Program-made: the position numbers and the translations under genes
Assembly: GCA_027924645.1 (NCBI GenBank)
Contig: BSBN01001199.1
Span: forward strand, 62,001 to 126,000
Origin: Cunninghamia lanceolata
Lineage: Eukaryota; Streptophyta; Pinopsida; Cupressales; Cupressaceae
Reading direction: 5' to 3'
DNA: 64,000 nt
Part shown: in pieces, positions 21,780 to 33,351 of the stretch
Layout: every line of letters starts with the position of its first letter
Position numbering within the stretch: the first letter of the stretch is position 1
Notes under the pieces: model-generated
Told to the model about the DNA's origin: nothing
Database searches by the model: none
Seen by the model: the letters and a program-made list of their open reading frames with translations, nothing else

Positions 21780-22840
21780 CTTAGTAGTTGTTAGTTTGTT
21801 GTTGTTCTATTGTTCGTGGCCTATTGGATTGTTTTGTTTCCCTCATGGCCTTTTGTAATAGGGATCTACACCCTAGTTTGCAACTTACCAATATCAAAAA
21901 CACCTTGGTTTCTAGAATTAAATCCTTTGTCGACTTCTCTTCCCAACTCCCCATCTTGGGTTAGGCTCCCAAATAGTTTACCCTTACACTTTTGGTATAA
22001 TGTTTGTCTTTCTTCCATTGGAGATTCCTTGGAAAACTTATTGCTATCCTTGATTCAAAGTAGATGTTCACACATTCTACCTATTATAATTTTCATTCAG
22101 ATGGATTTTTAAAACAAATTACTTAAAGAAATTCATCTAAGAGTGGAGAATAGGATTTGGAGACAATGAATTGATTATGAAGGTATGATTTCTACATGTA
22201 GATCTTGTTTTTCTACTATACATTTAGCAGCAAATTGCCTTATTTTTTCTCACTTGTCTCCTCGGTATAGGGAAGCTACTTGGTGGATTGGGGCTAAACA
22301 TTGAAATCAAGTGATTAAGGGTGAGGTGGATATGTTTTGTGAGGCCTCTAACCATTACTCCTCTTCTAACTCATTTGATGATGATTCTTTGGCTGCTCCA
22401 ACAATTTGCCTGAGGTCTCCATCTTTGCAGGCCAACAACGTTGGTAAGGAGTCTCCTTCTAAGATGTTGGGTGCTTCAATTCCAACAACCAAAGTGAAGC
22501 ATTCCCCTCTTGTAAGCTTGGTTGACAACTCTTCTAGTTCTCCCTCAGCATAGATATCTTTATTCCCTTCTCAAGGACAATAATTCCAAAGTGTGGACCA
22601 TAGTGGATAGAAAGAAGAGAAAGGTTCCTCTAGGTAATAATGCTAATGGGGAAAGTAGGATGATCCTATGGTCTCATAATAAGAGGGGATAGGGCTATAA
22701 TGCCTATATTATTTGTTTATGTCCATATTTGGTTGGATAAAATTAATGCTTGTGTTAATGTAGGAAAAGCGACCTTTTTTTTGTGGCCTCTCTAGCTTGG
22801 GCCAGGCTAAAAATTCTCAAGTTTACAAAATTGTAATAAT
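21780..22840 (+). pseudogene. LINE ORF1 fragment (DUF4283 plus degenerate zinc knuckle)
   Basis: The segment from about 21900 reads SKTPWFLELNPL, then SWVRLPNSLPLHFWYNVCLS, SIGDSLENLL and, after stops, EIHLRVENRIW, IDYEGMISTCRSCFSTIHLAANC (22176-22240, split by mutations) and REATWWIGAKH. The C-x2-C-x4-H-x4-C spacing is kept (CRSC FSTI HLAAN C). The tail is Ser-rich (22311-22553) and decays by about 22700. No endonuclease or RT follows, so the copy is truncated. It is a different subfamily from the ORF1 at 14031, since the conserved residues differ. Confidence 0.8.
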
Positions 22841-24961
22841 TGTTTTAATACAATTAATATCATTATATATCCTTTTACAATCTTTATATTTTTTTCTCTC
22901 AATTTGTTATGGTTTCCTCAAGCTCTAGATTTTTCCCATGGTTTTATTTTTATTTCATTTCCTCTTTTATTCTTGCTTTTGAAAATTCCCACTTTAGTAT
23001 CTTTTTCATTTTTATGGTGTGATACTTTGTATCCTTTTAGGGTCTCTTTGTGCCAATTGTAAAGGGTCTAATTTTGCTCATTTGCATTTTATCCTTTAGT
23101 CTTTTCCATTGTATGGTTTATTTTTGGAGGTACCTTGTTTTTATTTTCTAGGAGTGTCTCTTTAGGGCTCTCAGTTTCTAAACTACCTTTTCCTCTCTCT
23201 TTATAAGTTACCAATTCTACAATCCAATTCAAAGATTATTCCTCTTCCTAATGATGGATCATGGAGTGTGATCTAAAATGTTAATTCAATAAAGCTCACA
23301 CATTTTTTCTAGAAGGTCTTATATATAATGGATTATGAAAATTTATTGTCTCTATATTGATAGAGTTTGATATTCATTATGTCCTTAAAATTTATGGATA
23401 TGAATTTTTTATCTATAAACAAGAGGGCAAATTCCACTTCATTAGTACTCAACTACAAATTTAATCTCTCTTAATTTTTTTCTAACTTCTATGGCCAACT
23501 ATATATAACATAAATAATTGAATTCAGATGCACCCACAACCTCTTTAATGGTTATCATCTACTTCATTCACACACTATACAACCCTTCGCACAAACAAAA
23601 ACATTCTCTAAACACTGCATACTATTGTAAACCATCTTTCCATGTCACTAACATGTTGTACTTGTTAGGAGTCAATTGATGGTTTCCCCTCTTCTTAAGT
23701 GGAATTACTTGTATTCTTTGCAGTTGATTACTTTATGAACTTGTGAGGATTGAATGAACAAGTAAAGTAACATTCATACACACTCACAAATGAGATGGTT
23801 TAAGACAAGGTTTACCTTCATGCAACCTAAATTGGGAGAAAACTTGAGCACACAAAAGACTAGCTTTCTTAGATCCACTATAAGTATGTAGATTCACAAG
23901 CTTGAGCTTTCTTAATGATGCCCATTAAGATGTCAGTCACAACTAGTAGCATTAATACATTTACAAATTATCTCTATAACATAGTGGAAAATTGTTAGTC
24001 TCAACACCAATTTGCTTGCTAGCATTGTGAACACTCAACTAGTTGGTCCAATGCTCATTCTTAGCTCCAATAGATATTCAAATACCAAAAATTAAGGAGA
24101 CTAAGTTTTAGATTGTAGAGTTGTCCCACGGTGACTAAGTTTTAGATTGTAGAATTGTCCCATATTGTATCTGCAAGTTACAATTTCATATCCCACGTGC
24201 ATAGATCACTTCCACACTCTTTACTGTGCATAGTTAGATTCACATATCAATAATAGATTGCAAAATTTGAAAACCTTAACAAATAGCTTCCTAATCTTGG
24301 AACATAAGTATCTACATTAAAACAAAATATCCACACATTTAATTTATTTAGTTCCCACATTTAATTTGACATTTATTTCAATTATCAATCTTAAATTTAA
24401 AATCTAAATTAATGGCTAATTAGTTACTTTTATTTAAAATTTGTCTATGTGAGTGATTTTACCTTGACAAATATATGAAGGCCTACTTCAATGAAAAAAG
24501 GGACGCCCAAGAAAAACATCATCATGATGAAAATAAGGATGTTAATAACCAAAATTTATCTTTGCATTTAATGGAGCGTTAAACAATTTTTTGTTGTATT
24601 TTACGTGTCAAAAAAAATGATATAGTGTCCTACGGTTCTCCAACGTAATCTGTCCTAACAGATGTAAGTACTTAACAATTTTTGTTGCCGACAAACAGTA
24701 GGCCAAACAGTGGTGGCAACTACATTATGGTTGCCATCGAGAGCTATGGCGCATTATATATTTTAGGACTCAGGCTACAGAGTTTTATTATAAATCAACA
24801 ATTTTTTTATTTTCAGGGAGACAGACACACAGTACTATATAGATAATCATCTCAAGGGATGAAATCATGTCGTACACCCTGCCATCCACCGCCAATCTTT
24901 GTTTCTCTGATTTTCTTCAGCTCTTATTTTAGCATTTTCTCCTTCATTTCTTACTTTACTA
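22841..24961. other. AT-rich non-coding stretch
   Basis: No gene, RNA or element boundary recognised. It contains T-rich sequence (22860-23200), the small 34-bp duplication at 24099 and a slightly less AT-rich block (24640-24960) with short open frames but no known motif. Confidence 0.45.
24099..24163 (+). repeat. 34-bp tandem duplication
   Basis: GACTAAGTTTTAGATTGTAG occurs at 24099 and 24133, each followed by A-A/G-TTGTCCCA. Confidence 0.9.
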
Positions 24962-27035
24962 ATGAACTCCACTCCCCATTTTGTAAGGGAAAGCATCTTG
25001 TAGGAGTAAGAAGGAATCTTGTGTAAGGGAAAGCATGTGGTTGAATAAGAAAGGAATTTTGTGCCAGGAAACCATGTTCCATGAATGAGGAAGGAATTTT
25101 GTGCCAAGGAAACCATGTGGCATGAATAAGGAAGGAATCTTGTGCAAGGGAAAACATGTGGTTTGAATAAGAAAGGAATCTTGTGCAAGGGAAAACATGT
25201 GGTTTGAATAAGAAAGGAATCTTGTGCAAGGTGTAACCCATTAAACAAGTTTTGATCAATTATAATTAATTAATAAATTTTTTTAAAAATATTTTTTTTA
25301 CATTTTATAAGTTTTCTTTTAATTTCTTTCACATTTTGTCTTTGAACTTTTCTAGAAAGTGTAATGGTGAAATTGAAACACCATGTCAATTTCCTTTTAG
25401 TTTTGGGTTCATTTTGAGAAAAAAGTATTAATGTAATTAGACATTAACAAAATTGAAGTGGGGTTCATTTTTCAAACCTTTACCCACTCACATTTACCCA
25501 TATTTCGACATTTTCACCATACCTTATCCAATCCTACACATCATGTTAAGTTTGGAAGTAAAATCATTCCATATTTCAAAAATTTAATTAAAGGGAAATT
25601 AAAGTGTTCAAAAGAGTTTTTAGTAATTGAGTACAAATCATGAATTAATAGAATTTATGTTGATTTTTCTTCTCTTATTTGTTTGTTAAGTGTAGAAGTA
25701 GCCATTTTTATGATTAAGTTAATTAATTTATGTTTTAACCCATTTTAAGTTGATTTTTTTAGGAATAAAATACTATAAATATATGTAATTTCGAGATAAA
25801 TTAAAATTATTTGAATCTTAGATAAATTATTAAGTTGAGAATGATAAATCTAAACATGATGTATAAATTGAAATAAGTTGAGATGAATTAAGAGTTATTT
25901 TAAAATTGGTTTAAAGTAGAATTTGATTATTATGATATTGTGACAAAGATTAAAAACAATTCATGTGCATGTTTGAAGCTTGTTGTCTAACAAGGTATTT
26001 CAACTTGACAGAAAACTGAGTGTGATAGAAAGATATCATCATCTAGCACTCTACTTTTTAGAGAATTCATAGGATATAACCTAGAGAACATCACAAGTCG
26101 AGTTCATAGGCATAGAGCAAGTTGAAAGCCACAAACTAGATCTAGAACTATGAAGGTGACCCAACATAGAACAAGGAAGAATATTTTAATTCACATTCAT
26201 ACACATGAGTATCTAACACACTATTGATTCCAAGGTGCATGAGTTTCATCCTCTTTATCAATCAGCATATAAGCTTTGATCACATAACTAAGTGTCACAC
26301 CTTTTCATTAATTATTATTTATAGTGAGACCATACTTTCTATTTGATGTTGTTTGATCCGATCCATTCTTTTCCACTCCATCTACATCAAGCACATTATA
26401 TCTTTAAGTTAATTTGTACTTATTTATATTTATTTAATTAATATGTACTTTATTATATTTGTTTACCTAATTAACCACAAGAACTATATTTTCTTTTAAT
26501 ATAAACTACTATATATTGCATAGGAGATTATTTCAAAACAATTACAAGGTAATTAATTTTATTATAAATATTCACCAAAAACTAGAAATTCCTAATATAA
26601 GAAGTTATTAATCTTACCATTTGAATCAAGAGGCCATAACCGCTACATAGATAGTGGTAGGGGCATGCACCTATCTTATTGCTAGGCATTTGTCCTACCC
26701 ACCCATGAAAGATGGTAAAATTTCTTCTAGAACTCCATAACATAAATATAATTTTACTATTTGTTGGGATTATCATCAACTATCTATAAGGCCCTTGTTA
26801 GGGGAGAGGGTCGAATAATGGTGTACCTTACCTTTAGTAGTTTCCATAGACAAATTGGTGCCACATCAACACCCTAAGCTAACATGGCAGTTAGTTTGAC
26901 TTATCACCAATACAAATATTTTATTTGCAACTTAATCTTCCTACAATTTTATTTGCACATCAATTTTATAAAAATATGTTAATAAATGTCACTTTTAAAA
27001 CCATGTCAAATAACTATTTGCATGTACCATTAGTA
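24962..27035 (-). mobile_element. Repeat family copy A (inverted relative to copies B and C)
   Basis: Read on the minus strand, this 2.1 kb matches 52935-55025 throughout: CTCCACTCCCCATTTT at the left edge, the segment around 25458-25643, and the region of GCATGCACCTATCTTATTGC and the promoter-like block at 26800-26990. The divergence is greater than between B and C. No TIR or LTR was found at its ends. The left edge falls at CTCCACTCCCC and the right edge fades near 27035. It probably represents an older member of the family whose longer copies form the 7.7-kb units. Confidence 0.85.
24984..25231 (+). repeat. 41-bp minisatellite, six copies
   Basis: Six head-to-tail units of 40-41 bp, consensus near CAAGGGAAAACATGTGGTTT-GAATAAGAAAGGAATCTTGTG. 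The last two are nearly identical. The homologous position in copy B (about 54965-55003) has a single unit. Because three units equal 123 nt, all three minus-strand frames stay open and give Phe/Pro/His-rich translations up to 127 residues. These are a repeat artefact. Confidence 0.95.
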
Positions 27036-27364
27036 GTTAAATCATGCCACACGTGCTCTAGTTGTTAAATGCATAGGAAGACAACATATTTCATACTTAC
27101 AACTGCATGAAGGATGATACCACAATAGTGTGGCCCACTTTAGTATTGGGTGTTCAACTTGTTAGTGCTTATTTTTGTTAGCCCTGGTTTGTTTCAATTT
27201 TTCTTCTTTGTTCTTTTGGATTTGATGCAGAAGAATCACAAGTTGAAAGGCAATCTTGCATCAACCATAAATATTTTCTTTCTTTTTTTTTTTTCAGTCA
27301 GTTTCAGTCATAATAGTCTCATTATTTTGCACCACATTTTACTACATGATCACATCACAGTTTG

Positions 27365-28072
27365 TGACATTGGATCAAAACTCTATAGTATTTAACATGC
27401 ATCATATCCAAATTTCAGGAGCTTTGGATTTGTCTACAGAAAGTTATCATCATCAAAAGCATCAACAAGATTCATAGTTTAGAACAATCAGTACTTAGTT
27501 CAACATACTAAGTTGTGGTACCTCTCTATGACCTGTGGCACTCAAGTAAACATATCTTAGGCAACATGGGACTAGTGACACCTTCAATTGAAAACATGTT
27601 TCTTCAATACTTGGAGCTTCATCATATGATTTGGACCAACCAAAACCTTTCATAGAGCATTAAGATTTGGAAACTCTTGTGGTTGACGTGGATCATTCCT
27701 TGAGCTTGGAATTGTTATATATAAACATCTCTTAGATCCATTTGAATTTAGTCATGTTATTTAGGAAGTTAACAATAAGGATATTCATAAAGTCATGTTA
27801 TTCAAGAAGTTAGCAATAAGTATATTCATAAATTCATGTTATTTAGGAAGTTAGATAGTAGGATAGTTTGATGTGCTCAATTGCCATATCTTTGTATATT
27901 AGATTGTAATGTGCATGTGACATGCTTGTGAGCCATATCATAATCTTTTGTAATACCAAATCAAAGAAAATTCAATTTACTTTCCTATTCATTGTGTTTA
28001 TTATGCTATGTTGACTCTAAGTTGAATGGTCAGAGAGTCCTTCCTCTTGACTCTCCATCCGTTACTATGTCA
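27365..28072 (+). repeat. Possible 5' LTR of the gypsy fragment downstream
   Basis: Proposed from TGACATTGGA at 27365 and CTATGTCA at 28072 (inverted-like ends) and a primer site just downstream. The 3' part (27880-28010) has an LTR U5-like composition. No second copy of this LTR is present because the 3' half of the element has been replaced, so the limits are tentative. Confidence 0.35.
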
Positions 28073-28074
28073 AG

Positions 28075-28086
28075 TGGTATCAGAGA
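28075..28086 (+). other. Primer-binding site
   Basis: TGGTATCAGAGA matches the initiator tRNA-Met type site (TGGTATCAGAGC) in 11 of 12 positions. Confidence 0.8.
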
Positions 28087-28219
28087 AAGTTTTCAAATCC
28101 TTTGGGAGAGAGGGCATTGTGACATATTCAAGGGTGAAGAGATTGCCAACTTGAGGTAGTTACAATCCTATAGATAGATCACCGAACTGAGGTAGTTGCA
28201 CTAGATCTAAGAAAAGATA

Positions 28220-29643
28220 TCATCAAGGAGAGCACCTAGTATGGTCAATGTCACTGGAATAATGGAAGAAATGTTAGAGAAGATGAGGGCAATGAGAGTC
28301 TTATTGGATGTTGTAGAAGAGGCTAGGAAGAGAGTTCTAAACCCTATACATGAGGATGAAAGTGATGATGATGAATGAGGAGCTCAAGTTGTAGATAAGA
28401 ATGAAGATACCATAGAAGAAGAAGAGTCAGATCAAGTCAAGGTGTTGAAATTTGTTTCCAAGATTGGTAAGAGACCTAGAATTGAGATTTCTAATTATGT
28501 GGGAGATTTGAATTATGAAGAAGTGATTGATTAAATGAATGACATGGAAGAATACTTCGAGTATGAAGAAATTAAAGATCCAGAAAGGGTAAGGTTCATA
28601 AAAACTAAGTTGAAAAGATATGCTGCTATTTGGTGGAAGGGAGTTCAATTAGATAGAAATAGAAGAGGAAAGGAAGGATCACGAGACATCTAGAAAAGAA
28701 TGGTGACAAAGCTGAAAAATCAATTCATACCTGTTGATTACATTATGAGATAGAATTGCTAAAAATATTGTAGAACCTAAGGCAAAAGGAAAGAATAGTA
28801 AAATAGTACACTAAAGAATTTCACAAGATGATCATTAGAACTAGGAATAGTGAAGCTAGAAATATGAAAGTTACACAGTACATAAATGGACTAAGAATAA
28901 GCATTCAAGAGGAATTGAGTCTGGTTAGGATGACAATTGTTGAAGAGGCATATCAATTTACACTAAAGGTTGAGGAAAAGTTGAACAAGGGACTTGAACA
29001 TAGATAAAAAGGCAGAGGAGGTAGATTCCAAAATGGCAGACCATAGGGCAGTGAAGTGAAGTCATATGTGAAGCATAATAAGGGAGAAAGCCCATATCAC
29101 AAGGAAGAAAGATGCAACAATTTATATCACCAAGAGAGGACTAACAGAAGTTTGTACCGTAATAATAAAGGAAACTAAAATACCTACCACAATGAAGGAA
29201 CGAGAGGTAAAAAGGGATTTGACAAGAGACCATTCAAAGGAACCTATTTCAAGTGTGGAGGTGAAGGGCATCAAGCATTTGAATGTTACCAAGAGAGTGC
29301 TAATAAAAATATAGAGAATAATGTGAGGATAACATTTATAGAGGAAGAACCTCTTGGATCACCAAGTTTAGTAGGGAAACCTAAAAAGGGTGAATCATTG
29401 ATAATGAGGAGAGCTTTGTTGCAGATAAAAAATATTGAGGAACCAGCACAAATGATAAGTCTATTCAGAACAATATGTAAATCAGGAAGTAAGTGTTGTA
29501 AAGTTATCATTGATACTAGTAGTACAAATAATTTGGTTTTGGAGGAAATGGTGAATAAGTTGAAGTTGAAGAGGTTGGAACACCTAAAACCATATAAGAT
29601 AGCATGGACTCAAGATGAACACAAGGTACTGGTAAGTGAATAA
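28220..29643 (+). pseudogene. gag: Ty3/gypsy gag and protease fragment
   Basis: The gag domain reads EISNYVGDLNYEEVID, MNDMEEYFEYEEIKDPERVR, then IKTKLKRYAAIWWKGVQ, a standard plant gypsy gag. The zinc knuckle at about 29240-29290 reads YFKCGGEGHQAFEC: its first cysteine is replaced by tyrosine (TAT for TGT). The protease block follows as VIIDTSSTNNLVLEEMVNKL and IAWTQDEHKVLVSE, with D-T-S in place of D-S/T-G. Multiple stops and frame changes. At 29643 the reading ends and the sequence switches to the 3' non-coding region of a different LTR family, so RT and integrase are lost. Confidence 0.85.
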
Positions 29644-29903
29644 CTTCAACTATATTCATCATATTTTGCATGTCTTCAATACTGTATTCTTCATGTTTTA
29701 TGTACCTATTTCTATCTTCATTATGTTTGGTGTGTCTGCAATGTGTTTTTCTAATGCTTGCCTGAGACTAGGGGTTAGAAATATTTCCTCAATCTTTGTG
29801 TATGCATTAGCTTCAAGTGCCTGGTGTGTTTGCTATGTTTTCGACTATACTTTAATGCATGTATGGGTCATAATATCATACATACGTTAAAGTGGGGGCT
29901 AAA
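29644..29903 (+). other. 3' internal non-coding region and polypurine tract of LTR family T
   Basis: Homologous to 39327-39634 and about 44236-44526 (TTTAATGCATGT, then ATTAAAGTGGGGGCTAAA). The polypurine tract is at 29889-29903. It joins the upstream gag fragment abruptly at 29643. Confidence 0.85.
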
Positions 29904-31145
29904 TGTTATGTCATAAAATGTCCCCCTAGGACTTTTACCTCTTAAGTTTAGCTCCCGGGTCCCTTAATTTTCATCATGCATGTTATAAATGAATCTTGAT
30001 GTAAAATGCCCTAAAACCCATGACAAATGGGACATAGGGGACATTGTAGAGCTTAAACGTAACCCAAAATAGGTCCATAGGACAAGGGTGCCTACACCCT
30101 TGCCCTGCGCTATTTTGGTGGGGTCCCAAATTTCAATGTCAACAAAGTTACTGTTAAGGGTGCTCTTTGTTAGCATCTTGAGTTTAAATTACACAATTAA
30201 AGTGAGAATGCATATATAATCATGTTTAGGACTTCATTTACAAACTAGAAGATGATTTTGTTTTCAAGGCGAACTTATGATCATAGAGCATTCAAGGCAT
30301 TCATTCTGTTGCAGAGTAGAATTGTGTTGTCATAGTGTTTTTTATTGCAGACTTGGCTTCATCTTCTCATGTTGTGAAAGATCTTCATCTACTTGAGAGC
30401 TACACCTCCGAGGTGATATCTAACTAGCTTCAATCATTTTTTTATTAATTTTTTTTCCTCTATCCTGCAATGGCACACACTCTCTATCTAACAATAGTAC
30501 TGGAAGGATTGAATTTCATTCTGAGGCCTGACCAAGGCAAGCTCCTAAACACCACAACCCCCAACCCCTTGCCTTGAGATTGCAAGTGAACGGTGTTAGA
30601 TCTTACAGAGAGGAGTTGCAGAGGACTATTACAGAGCATAAGGAATCAGGATATAAAGAAAAAGGTGGGAAATAGCTTAGGAAGGTCTTGGGTACCCACT
30701 CTTTTGCCCCTTAGTTTTGTGTCATGGAGAATCTCTGAAGTGGTTGCAATCGATGGCAGAAAAGATCTTGTAGCCCTCTAAAAAAGTAGGACCTTGGGCA
30801 TGGGCACTTTCTCTTTAGCCCTCGACTTTTTCATACTCTAGAACTTGAAGTCTGGTATGTATCTAATTTGTATTTAGTCTATCTTTGTGTGAGCATTTAT
30901 CAAGTTTCATCTGTTTGTTTATGATTTTACATAATTAGGGTTTTAAGATTAATCGGACTAAAATTAATACATTAATCAATCAATTCCAAATTTCCCTATC
31001 ATTACAAGTGACAACCAACCTATAGTTGAGCCTTCTTATAGACATTGTGATTCAACTCAGTTAAATGTTCTTGAATGTATTGTGTGAAAGGAGGATCTAG
31101 CTAAACTATCCATCAATCACATCAACCCTCTTTTCATCCTTTACA
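29904..31145 (+). repeat. LTR of family T1, plus strand (1,242 bp)
   Basis: Starts TGTTATGTCATAA directly after a polypurine tract and ends CCTTTACA, the point where similarity to the inverted copy at 36298-37542 stops. It contains a TATA box (30213-30220), a palindrome CACCTCCGAGGTG (30403-30415) and ATTCAAGGCATTCATT, a motif shared by all four LTRs of the cluster. It is a 3' LTR by position. Confidence 0.9.
30212..30220 (+). promoter_or_regulatory. LTR TATA box
   Basis: ATATATAAT sits at the same relative place in this LTR as TATATAA elements in the LTRs at 39943 and 44837 and, inverted, near 37227. Confidence 0.55.
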
Positions 31146-31388
31146 TTTAGAAACTAGATTCAGAGCACTATGACTCTTGTTTTTGTTGTATCTGTAAATA
31201 TTGAGTGTAACTATCTTCAATTTTTCATCCAACATCAGTCTTTCTTGATTTTAGAAAAAAAGTGGCATCGTAAGACCCCCTTTTGGTCCCTGATCTTTGT
31301 GCACTTACCCATATAACATTTTTCATTTTCATATATATAGATGCATGGAAATAAAAATTGCAACACAAAACCCTAAGAATGTAGGAAA
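31146..31388. other. Short unassigned spacer
   Basis: Between the plus-strand LTR and the minus-strand internal region. No coding or repeat signal recognised. Confidence 0.4.
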
Positions 31389-31571
31389 GACTCATTGCCA
31401 CACACTTTACACTACACCAAGGGGAGAAAGCACGCCATACAAAACTGAAACGTAAGAGAGACTCATCGCCACACCCTTTACACTATGTGAGGGGGAAAAC
31501 ATGCCATACAAAACCCAAGCGTAGGGAGGACTCATTGCCACACCCTTGACAATACGCGAGGTGGAAAATAG
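31389..31571 (-). repeat. ~70-bp tandem repeat, 2.6 copies
   Basis: GACTCATTGCCACACACTTT begins units at 31389, about 31460 and about 31529, each with CCATACAAAAC in the middle. It lies in the element's 3' non-coding region. The homologous plus-strand region (43980-44200) has a similar but more diverged repetition. Confidence 0.85.
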
Positions 31572-31749
31572 ATGGAAGACACGAGCATTGTATAGCATGC
31601 CAGAGACATATTATATGTCTTAAACATGGAAAACAAGGTGATGGAAGGAGCTTATTGCTAAGTCCCACCATCTCAAACATGCTACAAGCACACCTGATGG
31701 TTGGGCTTATGCCACAACAACCGCCAATGACATGCTTAAGGGAGGATAG

Positions 31750-31970
31750 TCTCAAGATCCAACCTCGCCTCCATAGAGGATGTTTGAAATAAAAGGATGT
31801 GCACTAGCTCAAGAGATACACCATCCCACCTCTGTAGAGGAGTTTTGAATAAGAGCTCAAGAGATATGTTATCCCGCGTCCATATAGGGCTTCTTTGATT
31901 GCAATATAGATAAAGATGCACACTCACGTTGGAGATACAACATCCCGCCTCCATGGAGGGCTTACAAACA
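31750..31970 (-). repeat. ~65-bp degenerate tandem repeat, about four copies
   Basis: CATCCCGCCTCCATGGAGGG-like units recur at roughly 65-bp steps (31750, 31825, 31875, 31940). The plus-strand homologue is at 43623-43790. Confidence 0.7.
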
Positions 31971-33351
31971 TGCTTCATTAGTACAAAAATAATCATATAG
32001 CTTACCTTATATATGCCCCCACCTTAAGGTGGTTGATGTCATGTACCGATATCAAGCACGTTAAGGTATAGAGAAAACACACAAGGGAACAAGAGCTTTC
32101 ACAAATCCCATGCCACCAAAGGTGACATGTGCTCACGATCGTCGAATGTTCCTACAAACACATCTTAATCTAAGTAAAACATGAAATCTATGCATGAAAA
32201 CAAAGAAGACAAGGCTACACAAATGTGTTTGAATCCAAGTATAGCTGTTGGGCTTATACTATAGGCATCTCAAAACTAAGTGTAACAAGACAAGATATAA
32301 AACAATCAAAGTGCACGGAGCAGATGTATTATTATGATTTGTTAGAAAGATAAGACAACATCAAATATCACATGGAGTGATTCTAATAGCCAAGCATCAG
32401 ATATATAAAAGTCAACCCCATCTTCATATATGGACTAGGTCCATTTTTTCTCGCTTGCTGAAGGGACACATGGTCTGTGTTAGTTAGTTGTTTGTTTTTC
32501 ATCATCCGCTGAATTGATATAATCACTAGAAGAAGGTAAAAAATAAAATAAGAGAGGAGAACAAGTGCCTTAAGAAAAATCACATAGGAGGATGCCCCCA
32601 AGTCATCAACCGCAACACTATGCCCCTAAGGCACAACACACAAAAAAATAGAGGAGAAGCAAGATAGAAGAATGATGATACAAATAGAAGAATGGTCACA
32701 ACAGAGGATGTCTCCCAGTATCCTTGACCTTACAAGAGTATCAAGGGTCATCCTAGGAGGTCTAAAAAACACATAACACATCATGGGGTAACACAACACA
32801 AGAGGGGAGGCCACATAAATGAGCAAATAATGCTATGACACAGGTGACCACCAGGGTTAGAAATACTTACCTGTCACACAACTGAACTAGTGGTTGTCGA
32901 CAAGCAAATCATCATCTTCCCAATCTCGAATGCCAGAGAAAAGAGTTACGTAAGGTACAATAGCCTAACTTTTGTCATTATCCTTAATCTCTTTCTCTTT
33001 AAGTTTTTCTTTGTTTGGTTCAATGTTAGGTGGAATGTTTTCTTGTTGAGGTGCATTTCGTTGGGCAAAAGCTTGTCTTCTCTTCCTACTTTCTCTTTCT
33101 TGCCTATTCCTTTCTTTATTGCTTATATCTCCAAAAGGAGTCTAATGTTTTTCCATAGGTTTTTTTTTATTTCAGAGGAGGAAGCTTGTACAAATCTAAT
33201 TTTCTTTGATGAAGTGCTTTGTTCTCCATGATCACCTCCTGATCCTTGTAAGGATGACAAAGGAGGTACCTCAGCATAGAGTCCCTTACCTTTTAACCTA
33301 GGTAGTTCGTCTAATGTGGGTTGTTCTTCTCTTGTTTGAATAGGATGCCCA

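Larger units (their letters stand above)
31389..32870 (-). mobile_element. 3' internal region of a family-T retrotransposon, minus strand
   Basis: The reverse complement matches 42690-about 44200 of the gag-only element: AGTATCAAGGGTCAT (32736-32750), the TGGACTAGGTCCA region at 32430, GCTTGATATCGG and the GGTGGG/CACCTC-type repeats at 31740-31960. It is non-coding except for short shadows. Further upstream in the same orientation, at 32890-33340, a Lys/Glu/Gln-rich frame (PQQENIPPNIEPNKEKLKEK) looks like the end of a gag-type protein. Confidence 0.8.

Noticed and set aside
24865..25259. Minus-strand open frames of 127, 102 and 79 residues in three frames
   Set aside because: All three frames are open over the same 41-bp repeat because three units are divisible by three. 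The protein text merely repeats FLIQTTCFPLHKIP-type words.
32890..33231. 113-residue plus-strand open frame, hydrophobic
   Set aside because: It is the antisense shadow of a Lys/Glu/Gln-rich minus-strand gag-like tail. A/G-rich sense sequence gives Phe/Leu/Ser-rich antisense.
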